Below are positions 8,964-17,545 of a stretch of 64,000 nt of DNA, piece after piece; the first letter of the stretch is position 1, and each line of letters opens with the position of its first letter. The notes under the pieces were generated by a model. The model worked only from the letters and a program-made list of their open reading frames with translations. It was not told the origin of the DNA and searched no databases. The translations under genes were made by a program, and so were the position numbers. Source of the stretch: DASYHS01 sp035998295 (GTDB taxonomy: Bacteria; Pseudomonadota; Alphaproteobacteria; Azospirillales; Azospirillaceae). The stretch lies in assembly GCF_035998295.1 (NCBI RefSeq), contig NZ_DASYHS010000145.1:14324-78323 (forward strand), in the 5' to 3' direction.

Positions 8964-10388
8964 TCAGTTCAGGCGGACATACTCGTAGTCGACCGGCAGG
9001 TTGTTGACGCCGCGGTCGGGCGGGGCGATCCAGGCCGCGATCTTGCCCGGCTCCGTGACGCGCTGCATCAGGCTGTGGACGAAGGCCCTGTCGGCTTCCG
9101 AGGGGACCCACTCCGGGCTGCGCGCCGCCCATTCCTCGGCGGAGATCAGCCGCCCATCCGGCGCGGCGTGGCAGCCGGCCCAGCTCCCGATCGAGCGGCG
9201 GAAGCGGACGCTCGGCAGCTTCAGCTCGAACGCGACGCCGGACTTGGAGAGCAGGCGGTTCCAGCGCGTCACCCCGATGCCGCAGTCCTTGACGTAGGCG
9301 GCGCGGGTGACCTCGTTCATCGCGTTGCGCAGCGGCACCTCCTCGACCTTCACGCCGCCCTCGCCGTCCGGCTGCTCCAGCGCGTAGGTCTGGTCGACCG
9401 CCAGATGGTCCTCGTACTGGGGCTCGTCCGGCCGGCCCTTGAGGCCGTTCGCGAAGTAGCTGGCCGCGTTCGAGGACTGGTCGGCCCCGAACAGGTCGAG
9501 CGAGGAGCTGAACCAGAAGTTCAGGTAGCGCTGCATCGTCTGCAGGTCGATGGCGCCCGCGTTACGGATCGCGACCGGGTCGTCGGTGTCCAGCTCCTTC
9601 ATGACCTCGATCGTGCGGCGCACGACGCGGCCGAGGCCGGTCTCGCCCACGAACATGTGGTGCGCTTCCTCGGTCAGCATGAACTGGCAGGTCCGCGCCA
9701 GCGGGTCGAACCCGCTCTCGGCCAGGCTCTTGAGCTGGTACTTGCCGTCCCGGTCGGTGAAGTAGGTGAACATGAAGAACGACAGCCAGTCCGAGATCGG
9801 CTCGTTGAAGGTGCCGAGGATGCGCGGCTTGTCGGCGTCGCCGGAATGCCGCTCCAGCAGCTCCTCCGCCTCCTCGCGGCCGTCGCGGCCGAAATAGGCG
9901 TGCAGCAGGTAGACCATCGCCCACAGGTGCCGGCCTTCCTCGACGTTGACCTGGAACAGGTTGCGCAGGTCGTAGAGCGAGGGGCAGGTATGGCCGAGCA
10001 GGCGCTGCTGCTCGACCGAGGCGGGCTCGGTGTCGCCCTGGGTCACGATCAGCCGGCGCAGCGTCGAGCGGTGCTCGCCCGGGACCTGCTGCCAGGCCGG
10101 CCTGCCGTATTCGTCGCCGAAGCCGATGCGCCGGTCGGGCTGCTGCTCGGCCAGGAAGATGCCCCAGCGGTAGTCCGGCATGCGGACATGCCCGTAGGTC
10201 GCCCAGCCCTTGGCGTCGACCGAGGTCGCGGTGCGCAGGTAGACGTCGGCGGCCATGTAGCCGTCGGGGCCGAGGTTCTGCCACCACTGCAGGAACTTCG
10301 GCTGCCAGTGCTCGAGCGCGCGCTGGAGAGCCCGGTCGTTGCCCATGTCGACGTTGTTGGGAATGCGATCCAGGTAGTTGATGCCCAT
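8964..10388 (-). CDS. boxB: Benzoyl-CoA 2,3-epoxidase, oxygenase subunit BoxB
   Basis: A 474-residue diiron oxygenase that turns benzoyl-CoA into 2,3-epoxybenzoyl-CoA. Length matches characterised BoxB. The start MGINYLDRIPNNVDM is family-typical; diiron ExxH motifs are EEGRHLWAM (E151/H154) and TEEAHHMFVGE (E240-E241/H243-H244). Other conserved text includes HTCPSLYDLRNLFQVN and WFSSSLDLFGADQSSNAA. It starts 2 bases after the boxC stop with a GAGAGGG ribosome site, so translation is coupled. The oxygenase needs external electrons; the canonical BoxA subunit is not encoded in the window. Confidence 0.97.
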   Translation of the reverse strand: MGINYLDRIPNNVDMGNDRALQRALEHWQPKFLQWWQNLGPDGYMAADVYLRTATSVDAKGWATYGHVRMPDYRWGIFLAEQQPDRRIGFGDEYGRPAWQQVPGEHRSTLRRLIVTQGDTEPASVEQQRLLGHTCPSLYDLRNLFQVNVEEGRHLWAMVYLLHAYFGRDGREEAEELLERHSGDADKPRILGTFNEPISDWLSFFMFTYFTDRDGKYQLKSLAESGFDPLARTCQFMLTEEAHHMFVGETGLGRVVRRTIEVMKELDTDDPVAIRNAGAIDLQTMQRYLNFWFSSSLDLFGADQSSNAASYFANGLKGRPDEPQYEDHLAVDQTYALEQPDGEGGVKVEEVPLRNAMNEVTRAAYVKDCGIGVTRWNRLLSKSGVAFELKLPSVRFRRSIGSWAGCHAAPDGRLISAEEWAARSPEWVPSEADRAFVHSLMQRVTEPGKIAAWIAPPDRGVNNLPVDYEYVRLN

Positions 10389-10390
10389 GG

Positions 10391-12064
10391 TCAGACCCTC
10401 TCCCAGTCGAATTGCGCCCGCGTGCCCGAGCCGAACAGCTTCAGCGCACCGCGCTCGCCGACGGCGTTGGGCCGGTTGAATATCCAGTTCTGCCAAGCCG
10501 AGAGACGGCCGAAGATCTTGGTCTCCATCGTCTCCGTGCCGCCGAAGCGCAGGCTCGCCTCCATCCCCGTCAGCGCGTCCGGCGACAGGCTGCTGCGCTC
10601 CTCGATCGCGAGGCGGATCTCGTCGGCCCAGTCGATGTCGTCGGGCGTGAAGGTCACGAGGCCGAGCCCGGCCGCCGCGCCCGCGTCGAGGCGCTCGCCG
10701 ATGCGCCCGCGCACCCGCTCCACCTCGCCGCCGCTCCCGTCCGCGTCGCCCCCGTCCGCGTCATTGAAGCGCGTCGCCAGCCGCGTGCGGCCGTTGACCA
10801 TGGGGTACAGGCCGAAATTCGCCTCGCCTGCCGCGATCTCGGGCGCGCCGTCCGCACCCTCCTCCTCGATCAGCAGCATGAAGCTGCGGTCGGCGGCCAG
10901 CATCAGTTCCAGCAGCGTGCCCGCGAAGCACGAACCCTCGTCGACGATCGCGAACAGGCTGCGCGACGACACGTCGAGCCGCGCCAGCGTCCGGCGCAGC
11001 ATGCCGATCGTCTCGCGCACGAACCAGTTCCCGGCATGGGCCGCCAGGATGCGGTCGCTTTCCAGCACGGCGTCGACGTCGCCCGCCGTGCGCACCACCA
11101 GCGTGCCCAGGTCCAGCTCGTTGGTGCGCAGCATCAAGATCGCGTCGTCCAGCTCGCGCGCCATCGCCAGCGGCCACCACGCCGCCCCCTGCGCCAGGAT
11201 CGCGTCCAGGTCGCGCGGCAGCTCCTCCTTCGCGGGCGCGCGCACGGTCAGCCCGGCGACCCGCCCCTCGCGGTCGACCGCGACGTCGACCCAGCGGTAG
11301 TGGTAGCCGGCGTCGTCCACCACCCGCTCCAGCGGTGCTAGCGCCACGCCGCGCGCGTCGGCCGGGCGGTCGCTGGCCGCGGCCAACTCGCCCGCGCGGC
11401 GCATCACGTGGCCCATGAAGTCCTTGGGCGGCACGACCTCGTCGACGAGGCGCCACTGCTTCGCCCGCTCGCCCTTCACGCCCTCGGCCGTCGTGCAGAA
11501 CACGTCGGCGAGGTCGCGCCGCACCCGGCGCTTGTCGATGACGCGGGTCAGGCCGCCGGTGCCGGGCAGCACGCCCAGCAGCGGCACCTCCGGCAGGCTG
11601 ACCGTGCTGGACCGGTCGTCGACCAGCACGATCTCGTCGCAGGCCAGCGCCAGCTCGTAGCCGCCGCCGGCAGTCGTGCCGTTCAGGGCCGCGATGAACT
11701 TGAGCCCGGAATGCCGGCTCGAATCCTCGATGCCGTTGCGGGTCTCGTTCGTGAACTTGCAGAAGTTGACCTTCCAGGCATGGCTGGAGGTGCCGAGCAT
11801 GTAGATGTTGGCGCCGGCGCAGAACATGCGGTCCTTGGCGCTCGTGATCACGACGCTCCGGGTCTCGGGATGCTCGAACCGGATGCGCTGGAGCGCGTCG
11901 TACAGCTCGATGTCGACGCCGAGGTCGTAGGAATTGAGCTTCAGCTTGTAGCCGGGCTTGAGGCCGCCGTCCTCGTCGACGTCCAGCGACAGCAGGGCGA
12001 CCGGCCCGTCAAACGACAGCTTCCAGTGGCGATAGCGGTCGGGATGGGTGTCGAAGGTGATCAT
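10391..12064 (-). CDS. boxC: 2,3-epoxybenzoyl-CoA dihydrolase BoxC
   Basis: A 557-residue double crotonase-fold enzyme that opens the ring of 2,3-epoxybenzoyl-CoA hydrolytically, giving 3,4-dehydroadipyl-CoA semialdehyde and formate. Visible crotonase features are SAKDRMFCAGANIYMLG, ALNGTTAGGGYELALACDE (oxyanion hole) and LPEVPLLGVLPGTGGLTR in the first half; the second half has a degenerate crotonase repeat and ends with AWQNWIFNRPNAVG. First gene of the minus-strand boxC-boxB-fprA-like run; its promoter region is 12065-12228. Confidence 0.97.
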   Translation of the reverse strand: MITFDTHPDRYRHWKLSFDGPVALLSLDVDEDGGLKPGYKLKLNSYDLGVDIELYDALQRIRFEHPETRSVVITSAKDRMFCAGANIYMLGTSSHAWKVNFCKFTNETRNGIEDSSRHSGLKFIAALNGTTAGGGYELALACDEIVLVDDRSSTVSLPEVPLLGVLPGTGGLTRVIDKRRVRRDLADVFCTTAEGVKGERAKQWRLVDEVVPPKDFMGHVMRRAGELAAASDRPADARGVALAPLERVVDDAGYHYRWVDVAVDREGRVAGLTVRAPAKEELPRDLDAILAQGAAWWPLAMARELDDAILMLRTNELDLGTLVVRTAGDVDAVLESDRILAAHAGNWFVRETIGMLRRTLARLDVSSRSLFAIVDEGSCFAGTLLELMLAADRSFMLLIEEEGADGAPEIAAGEANFGLYPMVNGRTRLATRFNDADGGDADGSGGEVERVRGRIGERLDAGAAAGLGLVTFTPDDIDWADEIRLAIEERSSLSPDALTGMEASLRFGGTETMETKIFGRLSAWQNWIFNRPNAVGERGALKLFGSGTRAQFDWERV

Positions 12065-12147
12065 CGGCGTCTCTCTCCCAGGGCTCGGTCGCCAGGGCCT
12101 GGCCGCCGGGGCGTGGCCGGACGGAAGCCGCGACGGAATCCATTGAT

Positions 12148-12178
12148 GGCACTATAGTGCCTGAGAGGGGAGCGTCAA
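12148..12178 (-). promoter_or_regulatory. boxC promoter with operator over the -10
   Basis: On the minus strand TTGACG (plus 12173-12178) is followed after 16 bases by TATAGT (plus 12151-12156). The -10 lies inside a perfect 14-base palindrome GGCACTATAGTGCC at 12148-12161, an evident repressor site. The start codon is 84 bases downstream of the palindrome. Confidence 0.7.
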
Positions 12179-12182
12179 GCAG

Positions 12183-12218
12183 TATAATGCGGGCTACTGC
12201 GTGTCCTTATGCATTATA
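12183..12218. promoter_or_regulatory. Inverted GCATTATA half-sites upstream of boxC
   Basis: TATAATGC at 12183-12190 and GCATTATA at 12211-12218 face each other across 20 bases. Both match one half of the palindrome GCAYTATARTGC found at the boxC and boxR/flavodoxin promoters. They lie between the 3' end of boxR and the boxC promoter. Confidence 0.6.
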
Positions 12219-12228
12219 TCGCACATGC

Positions 12229-13125
12229 TCACGCCCGTTCCAGAAGCCCCGTCAGCTCGGCGACGCTCTGCTCGACGGTCTTGCCCGACGTGTCGACGAC
12301 CGCGTCCGCCTTTCTGTAGAGCCCGACCCGCCCGGCCAGGATGCGGCGCAGATCCTCCATCGCCTCCTCGTTGTCGGCCATCGGGCGGTAGTCGCCCTGG
12401 GCGACGACGCGGCTCATGTGCTCCTCCGGCTGGGCCTTGATCCATACCGTGAAGCAGGCCGACAGCATCAGGTCGAAGGTCGCGGGCTCGGAGACGATGC
12501 TGCCCCCGGTCGCGATCACCGCGCGCTCGTGGCCCTCGATCGTCGCCTCCAGCGCGCGGCGCTCGTAGCGGCGGTAGGCGGACTGGCCGTACAGCGCGAA
12601 GATCTCGCTCAGCGTGGTGCCGGACTCGCGCTCGATCTCGCGGTCCAGCTCGACGAACGGATAGCCGAGCTGCTCGGCCAGGATCGCGCCCAGGGTCGAT
12701 TTGCCCGCGCCTCGCAGCCCGATCAGGGCGATGCGGCTGCGCCGGCGGCTCTCGTCGGGCCGCAGCTCGCGGATCAGGAGCTGGCGGGCATGCGTCAGCT
12801 CCTTCGGCGACAGCCGGCCCAGGAACTGCAGCAGCAGCGTCAGCTCGACCGGCCGTTCCGGCCCCTCGCGCACGAGGTCGACCAGCGGCACGCCCATCGC
12901 ATGCGCGAGCTGGCGCAGCAGGATGATCGAGATGTTGCCCTGCCCGCCTTCGAGCTGCGCCAGGTAGCGCTCGGAGATGCCGCTGTCGCGCGCCAGGATC
13001 TTGCGCGTCATGCCGCGGCGCGCGCGCGTCTCCCTGACCCGCTCGCCGAGCGTGCGCAGATAGTCCGCCTCGGACCCGTTGGGGTCGCGCCGGTTGCCGT
13101 GGCCCTCGGGCAAGGAATGCGCCAT
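12229..13125 (-). CDS. boxR: BoxR/BzdR-type regulator: XRE domain fused to shikimate-kinase-like domain
   Basis: A 298-residue cytoplasmic regulator with the BzdR architecture. Residues 24-85 form an XRE helix-turn-helix (RETRARRGMTRKILARDSGI, then SERYLAQLEGGQGNIS). Residues 131-298 form a shikimate-kinase-like domain with Walker A GLRGAGKST (136-144) and a RRYERRALE segment. In known BzdR/BoxR proteins this second domain senses benzoyl-CoA and relieves repression. The gene sits between boxC and the divergent flavodoxin-boxD operon, so it can control both sides. AGGAG lies 8 bases before the ATG. Probable targets are the GCAYTATARTGC sites at 12148, 13154 and nearby. Confidence 0.93.
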   Translation of the reverse strand: MAHSLPEGHGNRRDPNGSEADYLRTLGERVRETRARRGMTRKILARDSGISERYLAQLEGGQGNISIILLRQLAHAMGVPLVDLVREGPERPVELTLLLQFLGRLSPKELTHARQLLIRELRPDESRRRSRIALIGLRGAGKSTLGAILAEQLGYPFVELDREIERESGTTLSEIFALYGQSAYRRYERRALEATIEGHERAVIATGGSIVSEPATFDLMLSACFTVWIKAQPEEHMSRVVAQGDYRPMADNEEAMEDLRRILAGRVGLYRKADAVVDTSGKTVEQSVAELTGLLERA

Positions 13126-13153
13126 GCGGGGAACTCCTGACCTTCACCCATAT

Positions 13154-13193
13154 GCATTATAATGCTTGCTACACATGGCAGGTGCATTATATT
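13154..13193 (+). promoter_or_regulatory. boxR/flavodoxin divergent promoter with operators
   Basis: Perfect palindrome GCATTATAATGC at 13154-13165 and a half site GCATTATA at 13184-13191. On the plus strand TTGCTA (13166-13171), a 16-base spacer and TATATT (13188-13193) form a promoter whose -10 overlaps the half site. On the minus strand the palindrome contains TATAAT (plus 13156-13161), a consensus -10 for boxR, suggesting autoregulation. Confidence 0.65.
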
Positions 13194-13232
13194 GGCGTCA
13201 AGATACGGACTGTCGCAGAGGAGGCCATGCGG

Positions 13233-13706
13233 ATGAAGGTGACGATTCTGGTCGGAACCATGACTGGCACGGCGGAGATGGTTGCGCAAGAAGTTCAGGA
13301 CTCCCTGGCGGCGGACGGACGCGAGGTCGAGACGGTGCTGATGGACGGTCTCGACGGCGGGGTCTTCGACCGGGACGGCGCCTTCCTGATCTGCACCTCC
13401 ACCTATGGCCAGGGCGACGTGCCGGACAACGCGCAGGCCTTCTACTCCGCCCTGGAGGGCGGCCGTCCGGACCTGTCGGGCGTGCGCTACGGCATCATCG
13501 CGCTGGGCGACCGGACCTATACCGCCACCTACTGCCACGGCGGCCGGCGCTTCGACGAGCTGCTGCGCTCGCTCGGCGCCAGCCGCGTCGGCGACATGAT
13601 GGAGCACGACGCCGGCTCGGGCACGATGCCCGAGGACGTGGCCGTGGAATGGTCCGGCGGCTGGGCGGAACTGCTCGACGCCCCGCAGCGCAGCGCCGCG
13701 GCCTGA
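13233..13706 (+). CDS. Flavodoxin (MioC-like), candidate electron carrier for BoxB
   Basis: A 157-residue single-domain flavodoxin. FMN phosphate loop VGTMTGTAEMVAQEV (residues 6-20), then STYGQGDVPDN and YGIIALGDRTYTATYC-, CHGGRRFDELL, as in short-chain flavodoxins. AGGAGG at 13219-13224 is 8 bases from ATG 13233 but only 2 from the in-frame ATG at 13227, so 13233 is chosen. It shares a box-type promoter and ends 4 bases before boxD. A flavodoxin as first gene of a box operon, with an NADP reductase behind boxB and no BoxA, suggests an NADPH-FprA-flavodoxin-BoxB chain (inference). Confidence 0.9.
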   Translation: MKVTILVGTMTGTAEMVAQEVQDSLAADGREVETVLMDGLDGGVFDRDGAFLICTSTYGQGDVPDNAQAFYSALEGGRPDLSGVRYGIIALGDRTYTATYCHGGRRFDELLRSLGASRVGDMMEHDAGSGTMPEDVAVEWSGGWAELLDAPQRSAAA

Positions 13707-13710
13707 CGCC

Positions 13711-15276
13711 ATGAACATCGAGAATTACGTCGCCGGCCGCTGGATCGCGGGCACCGGTGCCGGGCAGCCCCTGGTCGATCCGACCACGGGCGCCGAACTG
13801 GCGCGCGCCTCGACCGGGGGGATCGACTTCGCCGCCGCCCTGGCCCATGCGCGCGAGGTCGGCGGCCCGGCGCTGCGCCGCCTGACCTATGGCGGGCGGG
13901 CGCAGATGCTGCGCCGGATCGCCGACTGCCTCGCCGAGCGGCGCGCCGACTACGTCGGGATCGCGCGGGCCAACTCCGGCAACACCGACACCGACGCGGC
14001 GATCGACGTCGACGGCGCGATCGGCACCGTCGGCTTCTTCGCCCGTGCCGGCCAGAAGCTCGGCGACGCGCGCCTGATCGCCGATGGCGGCCTGATCCGC
14101 ATGGGCAAGGACGAGGCGTTCCAGGCGCTGCACGTGATGGCGCCCGTGCGCGGCGCCGCGATCCACATCAACGCCTTCAACTTCCCGGCCTGGGGCCTGT
14201 GGGAGAAGGCGGCGGTCAGCCTGCTGGCCGGCGTGCCGGTCGTGGCCAAGCCCGCGACCGTGACCTGCTGGCTCGCCCAGCGCATGGTCCGCGACGTGAT
14301 CGAGGCCGGCATCCTGCCGGACGGCGCGCTGTCGATCCTGTGCGGCGGCGCCGGCGACCTGCTCGACCACGTGGCCGAGGGCGACGTGATCGCCTTCACC
14401 GGCTCGGCCGACACGGCGGCGCGCATCCGCGGCCACCGCCGCGTCGTCGAGCGCTCCGTCCGCGTCAACGTCGAGGCCGACAGCCTGAACGCCTGCATCC
14501 TCGGCCCCGACATCCGCCCCGACGCGCCGGAGTTCGACCTGTTCGTCCGCGAGGTCGCGCGCGAGATGACGGTCAAGGCCGGCCAGAAATGCACGGCGAT
14601 CCGCCGCGTCCTGGTCCCGGCCTCCGTCGCGGACGCGGCGGCCGAGGCGATCGCGGCACGCCTCGCGCGCACTCCCGTCGGCGACCCGCGCAACCCCGAG
14701 GTCCGCATGGGCCCGCTGGTCGGCCGCGACCAGCTCGCCGCCGCCCGCGACGGCCTCGCCGCCCTCGCCGCGGAGACCGGGACCGTGTTCGACGGCGCCG
14801 GCTCGGCGCTGGTCGACGCCGATCCGGACTGCGGCGCGTTCCTGTTCCCGACCCTGCTGCGCGCGAACGACCCCGCGGCCGCCCGTGCGGTCCACGAGGT
14901 CGAGGTGTTCGGCCCCGTCTCCACCTTGATGGCCTACCGCGACGCCGACGATGCCTTCGCGCTGGCCCGGCGCGGCCGCGGGTCGCTCGTCGCCTCGGTG
15001 TTCACCGCCGACCCGGGCTTCATGGCCGACGCCGCGATCGAACTCGCGGACATGCACGGCCGCATCCTCCTGATCGACGCGAGCGTCGGCAAGGCCAGCA
15101 CCGGCCACGGCATCGTGATGCCGATGTGCCTGCATGGCGGCCCCGGCCGCGCCGGCGGCGGCGAGGAGCTGGGCGGGCTGCGCGGTCTCGCCTTCTACCA
15201 CCAGCGCAGCGCGCTGCAGGGACCCGCTGCCCGGCTGGAGGCGATCGCCGCCGGGGCGGCCCGGATCGACGCCTGA
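13711..15276 (+). CDS. boxD: 3,4-dehydroadipyl-CoA semialdehyde dehydrogenase BoxD
   Basis: A 521-residue aldehyde dehydrogenase that oxidises the BoxC product with NADP. Seen motifs are INAFNFPAWGLWEKAAVSL with the cofactor Lys segment VVAKPATVT (about residue 180), AFTGSADTAARIRGH, VEADSLNACIL with the general-base Glu near 255, and VKAGQKCTAIRR with catalytic Cys 294. This matches the box/PaaZ-N type branch of the superfamily. Translated 4 bases after the flavodoxin stop. The dehydroadipyl-CoA formed enters beta-oxidation; no complete beta-oxidation set is in the island. Confidence 0.94.
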   Translation: MNIENYVAGRWIAGTGAGQPLVDPTTGAELARASTGGIDFAAALAHAREVGGPALRRLTYGGRAQMLRRIADCLAERRADYVGIARANSGNTDTDAAIDVDGAIGTVGFFARAGQKLGDARLIADGGLIRMGKDEAFQALHVMAPVRGAAIHINAFNFPAWGLWEKAAVSLLAGVPVVAKPATVTCWLAQRMVRDVIEAGILPDGALSILCGGAGDLLDHVAEGDVIAFTGSADTAARIRGHRRVVERSVRVNVEADSLNACILGPDIRPDAPEFDLFVREVAREMTVKAGQKCTAIRRVLVPASVADAAAEAIAARLARTPVGDPRNPEVRMGPLVGRDQLAAARDGLAALAAETGTVFDGAGSALVDADPDCGAFLFPTLLRANDPAAARAVHEVEVFGPVSTLMAYRDADDAFALARRGRGSLVASVFTADPGFMADAAIELADMHGRILLIDASVGKASTGHGIVMPMCLHGGPGRAGGGEELGGLRGLAFYHQRSALQGPAARLEAIAAGAARIDA

Positions 15277-15290
15277 GGGAGGACGCCGAC

Positions 15291-15758
15291 ATGACGCAGG
15301 ACGAGTTCACGGCCCTGGTCGCCGGGGTCACCGCCCGCATCGCGGGCAAGCCGCTCGACGCCGCCCTGACGGCCGAGCTGAACGCCGCCTTCCCGCCCGG
15401 CGGCGAGACCTTCGGGCGCATCCGCGACGCCTGCCGCGAGGCGATCGCCGAGGGCTGGATGTGCAGCCGCGAAGCCGGCGGCATCCGCTACGGCCGCGTC
15501 GTGAAGCCGGGGCCGGCGACCCACGGCTTCAGCGTCGACGTCGTCGACATGAACGACCTGAAGGGCCCCCACCACGCGCACCCCAACGGCGAGATCGACA
15601 TGATCATGCCGCTGAGCCCGGGCGCGACCTTCGACGGCCACGGCGAGGGATGGCTCGTCTACGGTCCCGGCACCGCCCACCATCCGACCGTCGCCGAGGG
15701 CCACGCGCTGGTGCTCTACCTGCTGCCCGAAGGCGCGATCGAGTTCACGAAGTCCTGA
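15291..15758 (+). CDS. DUF4863/PnbB-family cupin-like protein
   Basis: A 155-residue cytoplasmic protein beginning MTQDEFTALVAGVTARIAG. Metal-site-like text DLKGPHHAHPNGEIDMI and YGPGTAHHPTV, plus EGWMCSREAGGIRYGRV, agree with the PnbB family, whose characterised member is 4-hydroxylaminobenzoate lyase. GAGGGAGG precedes the ATG, 14 bases after boxD. Its recurrent partner here is the benzoyl-CoA pathway rather than nitrobenzoate genes, so the substrate is likely different; role unknown. Confidence 0.85.
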   Translation: MTQDEFTALVAGVTARIAGKPLDAALTAELNAAFPPGGETFGRIRDACREAIAEGWMCSREAGGIRYGRVVKPGPATHGFSVDVVDMNDLKGPHHAHPNGEIDMIMPLSPGATFDGHGEGWLVYGPGTAHHPTVAEGHALVLYLLPEGAIEFTKS

Positions 15759-15768
15759 CCGGACTCAC

Positions 15769-15840
15769 GCACTATAAATCCCATCACAGCCAGGAGCATG
15801 CACAATATTTCTTGACGGGCCGAACCGTCACCTCGATAGT
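15769..15840 (+). promoter_or_regulatory. bclA promoter region with box-type half sites
   Basis: TTGACG (15812-15817), 17-base spacer, GATAGT (15835-15840): a good vegetative promoter 55 bases before the bclA ATG. Upstream lie GCACTATA (15769-15776), a match to the half operator, and TGCACAATAT (15799-15808), a looser match directly before the -35. Confidence 0.6.
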
Positions 15841-15894
15841 TGCGACAGGACGCCGCACGGCGCAATAAGAACCAAGAAGCACGGGGAGGACGCC

Positions 15895-17487
15895 ATGACC
15901 GGACCCGGTCTGGCCGAAAGCGCACCGCGCGACTACAACGCCGCGGCCGACCTGATCGAAAGCAATCTCGCGGCCGGACGGGGCGGGAAGACCGCCTTCA
16001 CGGACGACGCGGGAAGCTGCACCTACGCCGAGCTGGCGGAGAGGGTGGACCGCTTCGCGAACGCCCTGCTCGCCCTCGGGATCGAACCGGAGCAGCGCGT
16101 CGTCCTCTGCCTGCTCGACGGGATCGACTTCCCGGTCGCGTTCCTGGGCGCGATCAAGGCCGGCATCGTCCCCGTGCCGGTCAACACGCTGCTGACCCGC
16201 TCCGACTACGACTTCATCCTCTCCGACAGCCGGGCGCGCGCCCTCGTCGTGTCTGACGCGCTGCTGGACCGCTTCGAGGGCGCGGCGGACCGGCACCCCG
16301 GGCTGCGCCACGTGGTCGTCTCGGGTGCCGCCGCGCCGCAGGGCCGCCACCGGTTCGCCGACCTGCTGGCCGCCGCCCCGCCCCGGGCGGAGGCGGCGCG
16401 CACGACCCGGGACGACGTCTGCTTCTGGCTCTACTCCTCGGGCTCGACCGGCTCGCCCAAGGGGACGGTCCACGTCCATGCCAGCCTGCGCCGGACGGCC
16501 GACCTCTACGCCGTGCCGGTGCTGGGCATCCGCGAGGACGACGTCGTCTACTCCGCGGCCAAGCTGTTCTTCGCCTACGGGCTCGGCAACGCCCTGACCT
16601 TCCCGATGGCGGTCGGCGCGACCGCGGTGCTGACGGCCGAACGCCCCACCCCGGCCCTGGTCTCGCGCATCCTGCGCGAGCGGCGGCCGACGATCTTCTA
16701 CGGGGTGCCGACGCTCTACGGCGCGCTGCTGGCCTCTTCCGAGCTGCCCGGGCGCGAGGAGCTGGCGCTGCGGCGCTGCACCTCGGCCGGCGAGGCGCTG
16801 CCGCCCGATCTCGGCCGGCGCTGGACCGAACGCACCGGCGTCGAGATCCTGGACGGCCTCGGCTCGACCGAGATGCTGCACATCTTCCTCTCCAACCATC
16901 CCGGCGAGGTCCGCTACGGCACCAGCGGCCGGCCGGTCGCCGGCTACCGGGTGCGCATCGTCGACGAGGCCGGCAACCCCGTGCCCCGGGGCGAGGTCGG
17001 GGAACTGCAGGTCGAGGGCCCCACCGGCGCGGCCTTCTACTGGAACAACCGCGAGCGCAGCCGGACGACGTTCCTCGGTCCCTGGACCAGGAGCGGCGAC
17101 AAATATGTCGAGACCGAAGACGGGTATTTCGTGTTCTGCGGCCGATCCGACGATATGCTCAAGGTCGGCGGGATCTACGTCTCGCCCTTCGAGGTGGAGG
17201 GAGCCCTGCTGTCGCATCCGGACGTGCTGGAGGCCGCGGTCGTCGGACAGGCCGACGAGAGCGGCCTGATCAAGCCGAAGGCCTACGTCGTCCTGAAGCC
17301 GGGCGTGATCGCGCCGGACGCCGACATGGCCGAGGCGCTGCAGTGCCACGTCAAGGAGCGCCTCGCTCCCTTCAAGTATCCGCGCTGGATCGAGTTCCTG
17401 CCCGAGCTGCCGAAGACGGCGACGGGCAAGGTCCAGCGTTTCAAGCTGCGGGCTTCCGCAACGCCCGCGGTACAGGCGGCCGGCTGA
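15895..17487 (+). CDS. bclA: Benzoate-CoA ligase
   Basis: A 530-residue ANL-superfamily ligase that makes benzoyl-CoA from benzoate, ATP and CoA. AMP motif YSSGSTGSPKGTVHVH (about residues 179-194), LGSTEMLHIFLSN, the hinge SGDKYVETEDGYFVFCGRSD then DMLKVGGIYVSP, and the catalytic lysine PKTATGKVQRFKLR near the C-terminus. These read as the benzoate/4-hydroxybenzoate ligase subfamily. GGGGAGG lies 5 bases before the ATG. It heads the transport operon, feeding substrate to BoxB. Confidence 0.95.
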   Translation: MTGPGLAESAPRDYNAAADLIESNLAAGRGGKTAFTDDAGSCTYAELAERVDRFANALLALGIEPEQRVVLCLLDGIDFPVAFLGAIKAGIVPVPVNTLLTRSDYDFILSDSRARALVVSDALLDRFEGAADRHPGLRHVVVSGAAAPQGRHRFADLLAAAPPRAEAARTTRDDVCFWLYSSGSTGSPKGTVHVHASLRRTADLYAVPVLGIREDDVVYSAAKLFFAYGLGNALTFPMAVGATAVLTAERPTPALVSRILRERRPTIFYGVPTLYGALLASSELPGREELALRRCTSAGEALPPDLGRRWTERTGVEILDGLGSTEMLHIFLSNHPGEVRYGTSGRPVAGYRVRIVDEAGNPVPRGEVGELQVEGPTGAAFYWNNRERSRTTFLGPWTRSGDKYVETEDGYFVFCGRSDDMLKVGGIYVSPFEVEGALLSHPDVLEAAVVGQADESGLIKPKAYVVLKPGVIAPDADMAEALQCHVKERLAPFKYPRWIEFLPELPKTATGKVQRFKLRASATPAVQAAG

Positions 17488-17545
17488 ACCGGCCTGATCC
17501 CGTTCCGGACCACCGGCGCGGGAGGCGACGTCTAGGGGAGGTGAC

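Noticed and set aside
13227..13232. Flavodoxin start at ATG 13227
   Set aside because: Only 2 bases separate it from AGGAGG; ATG 13233 has an 8-base spacing.
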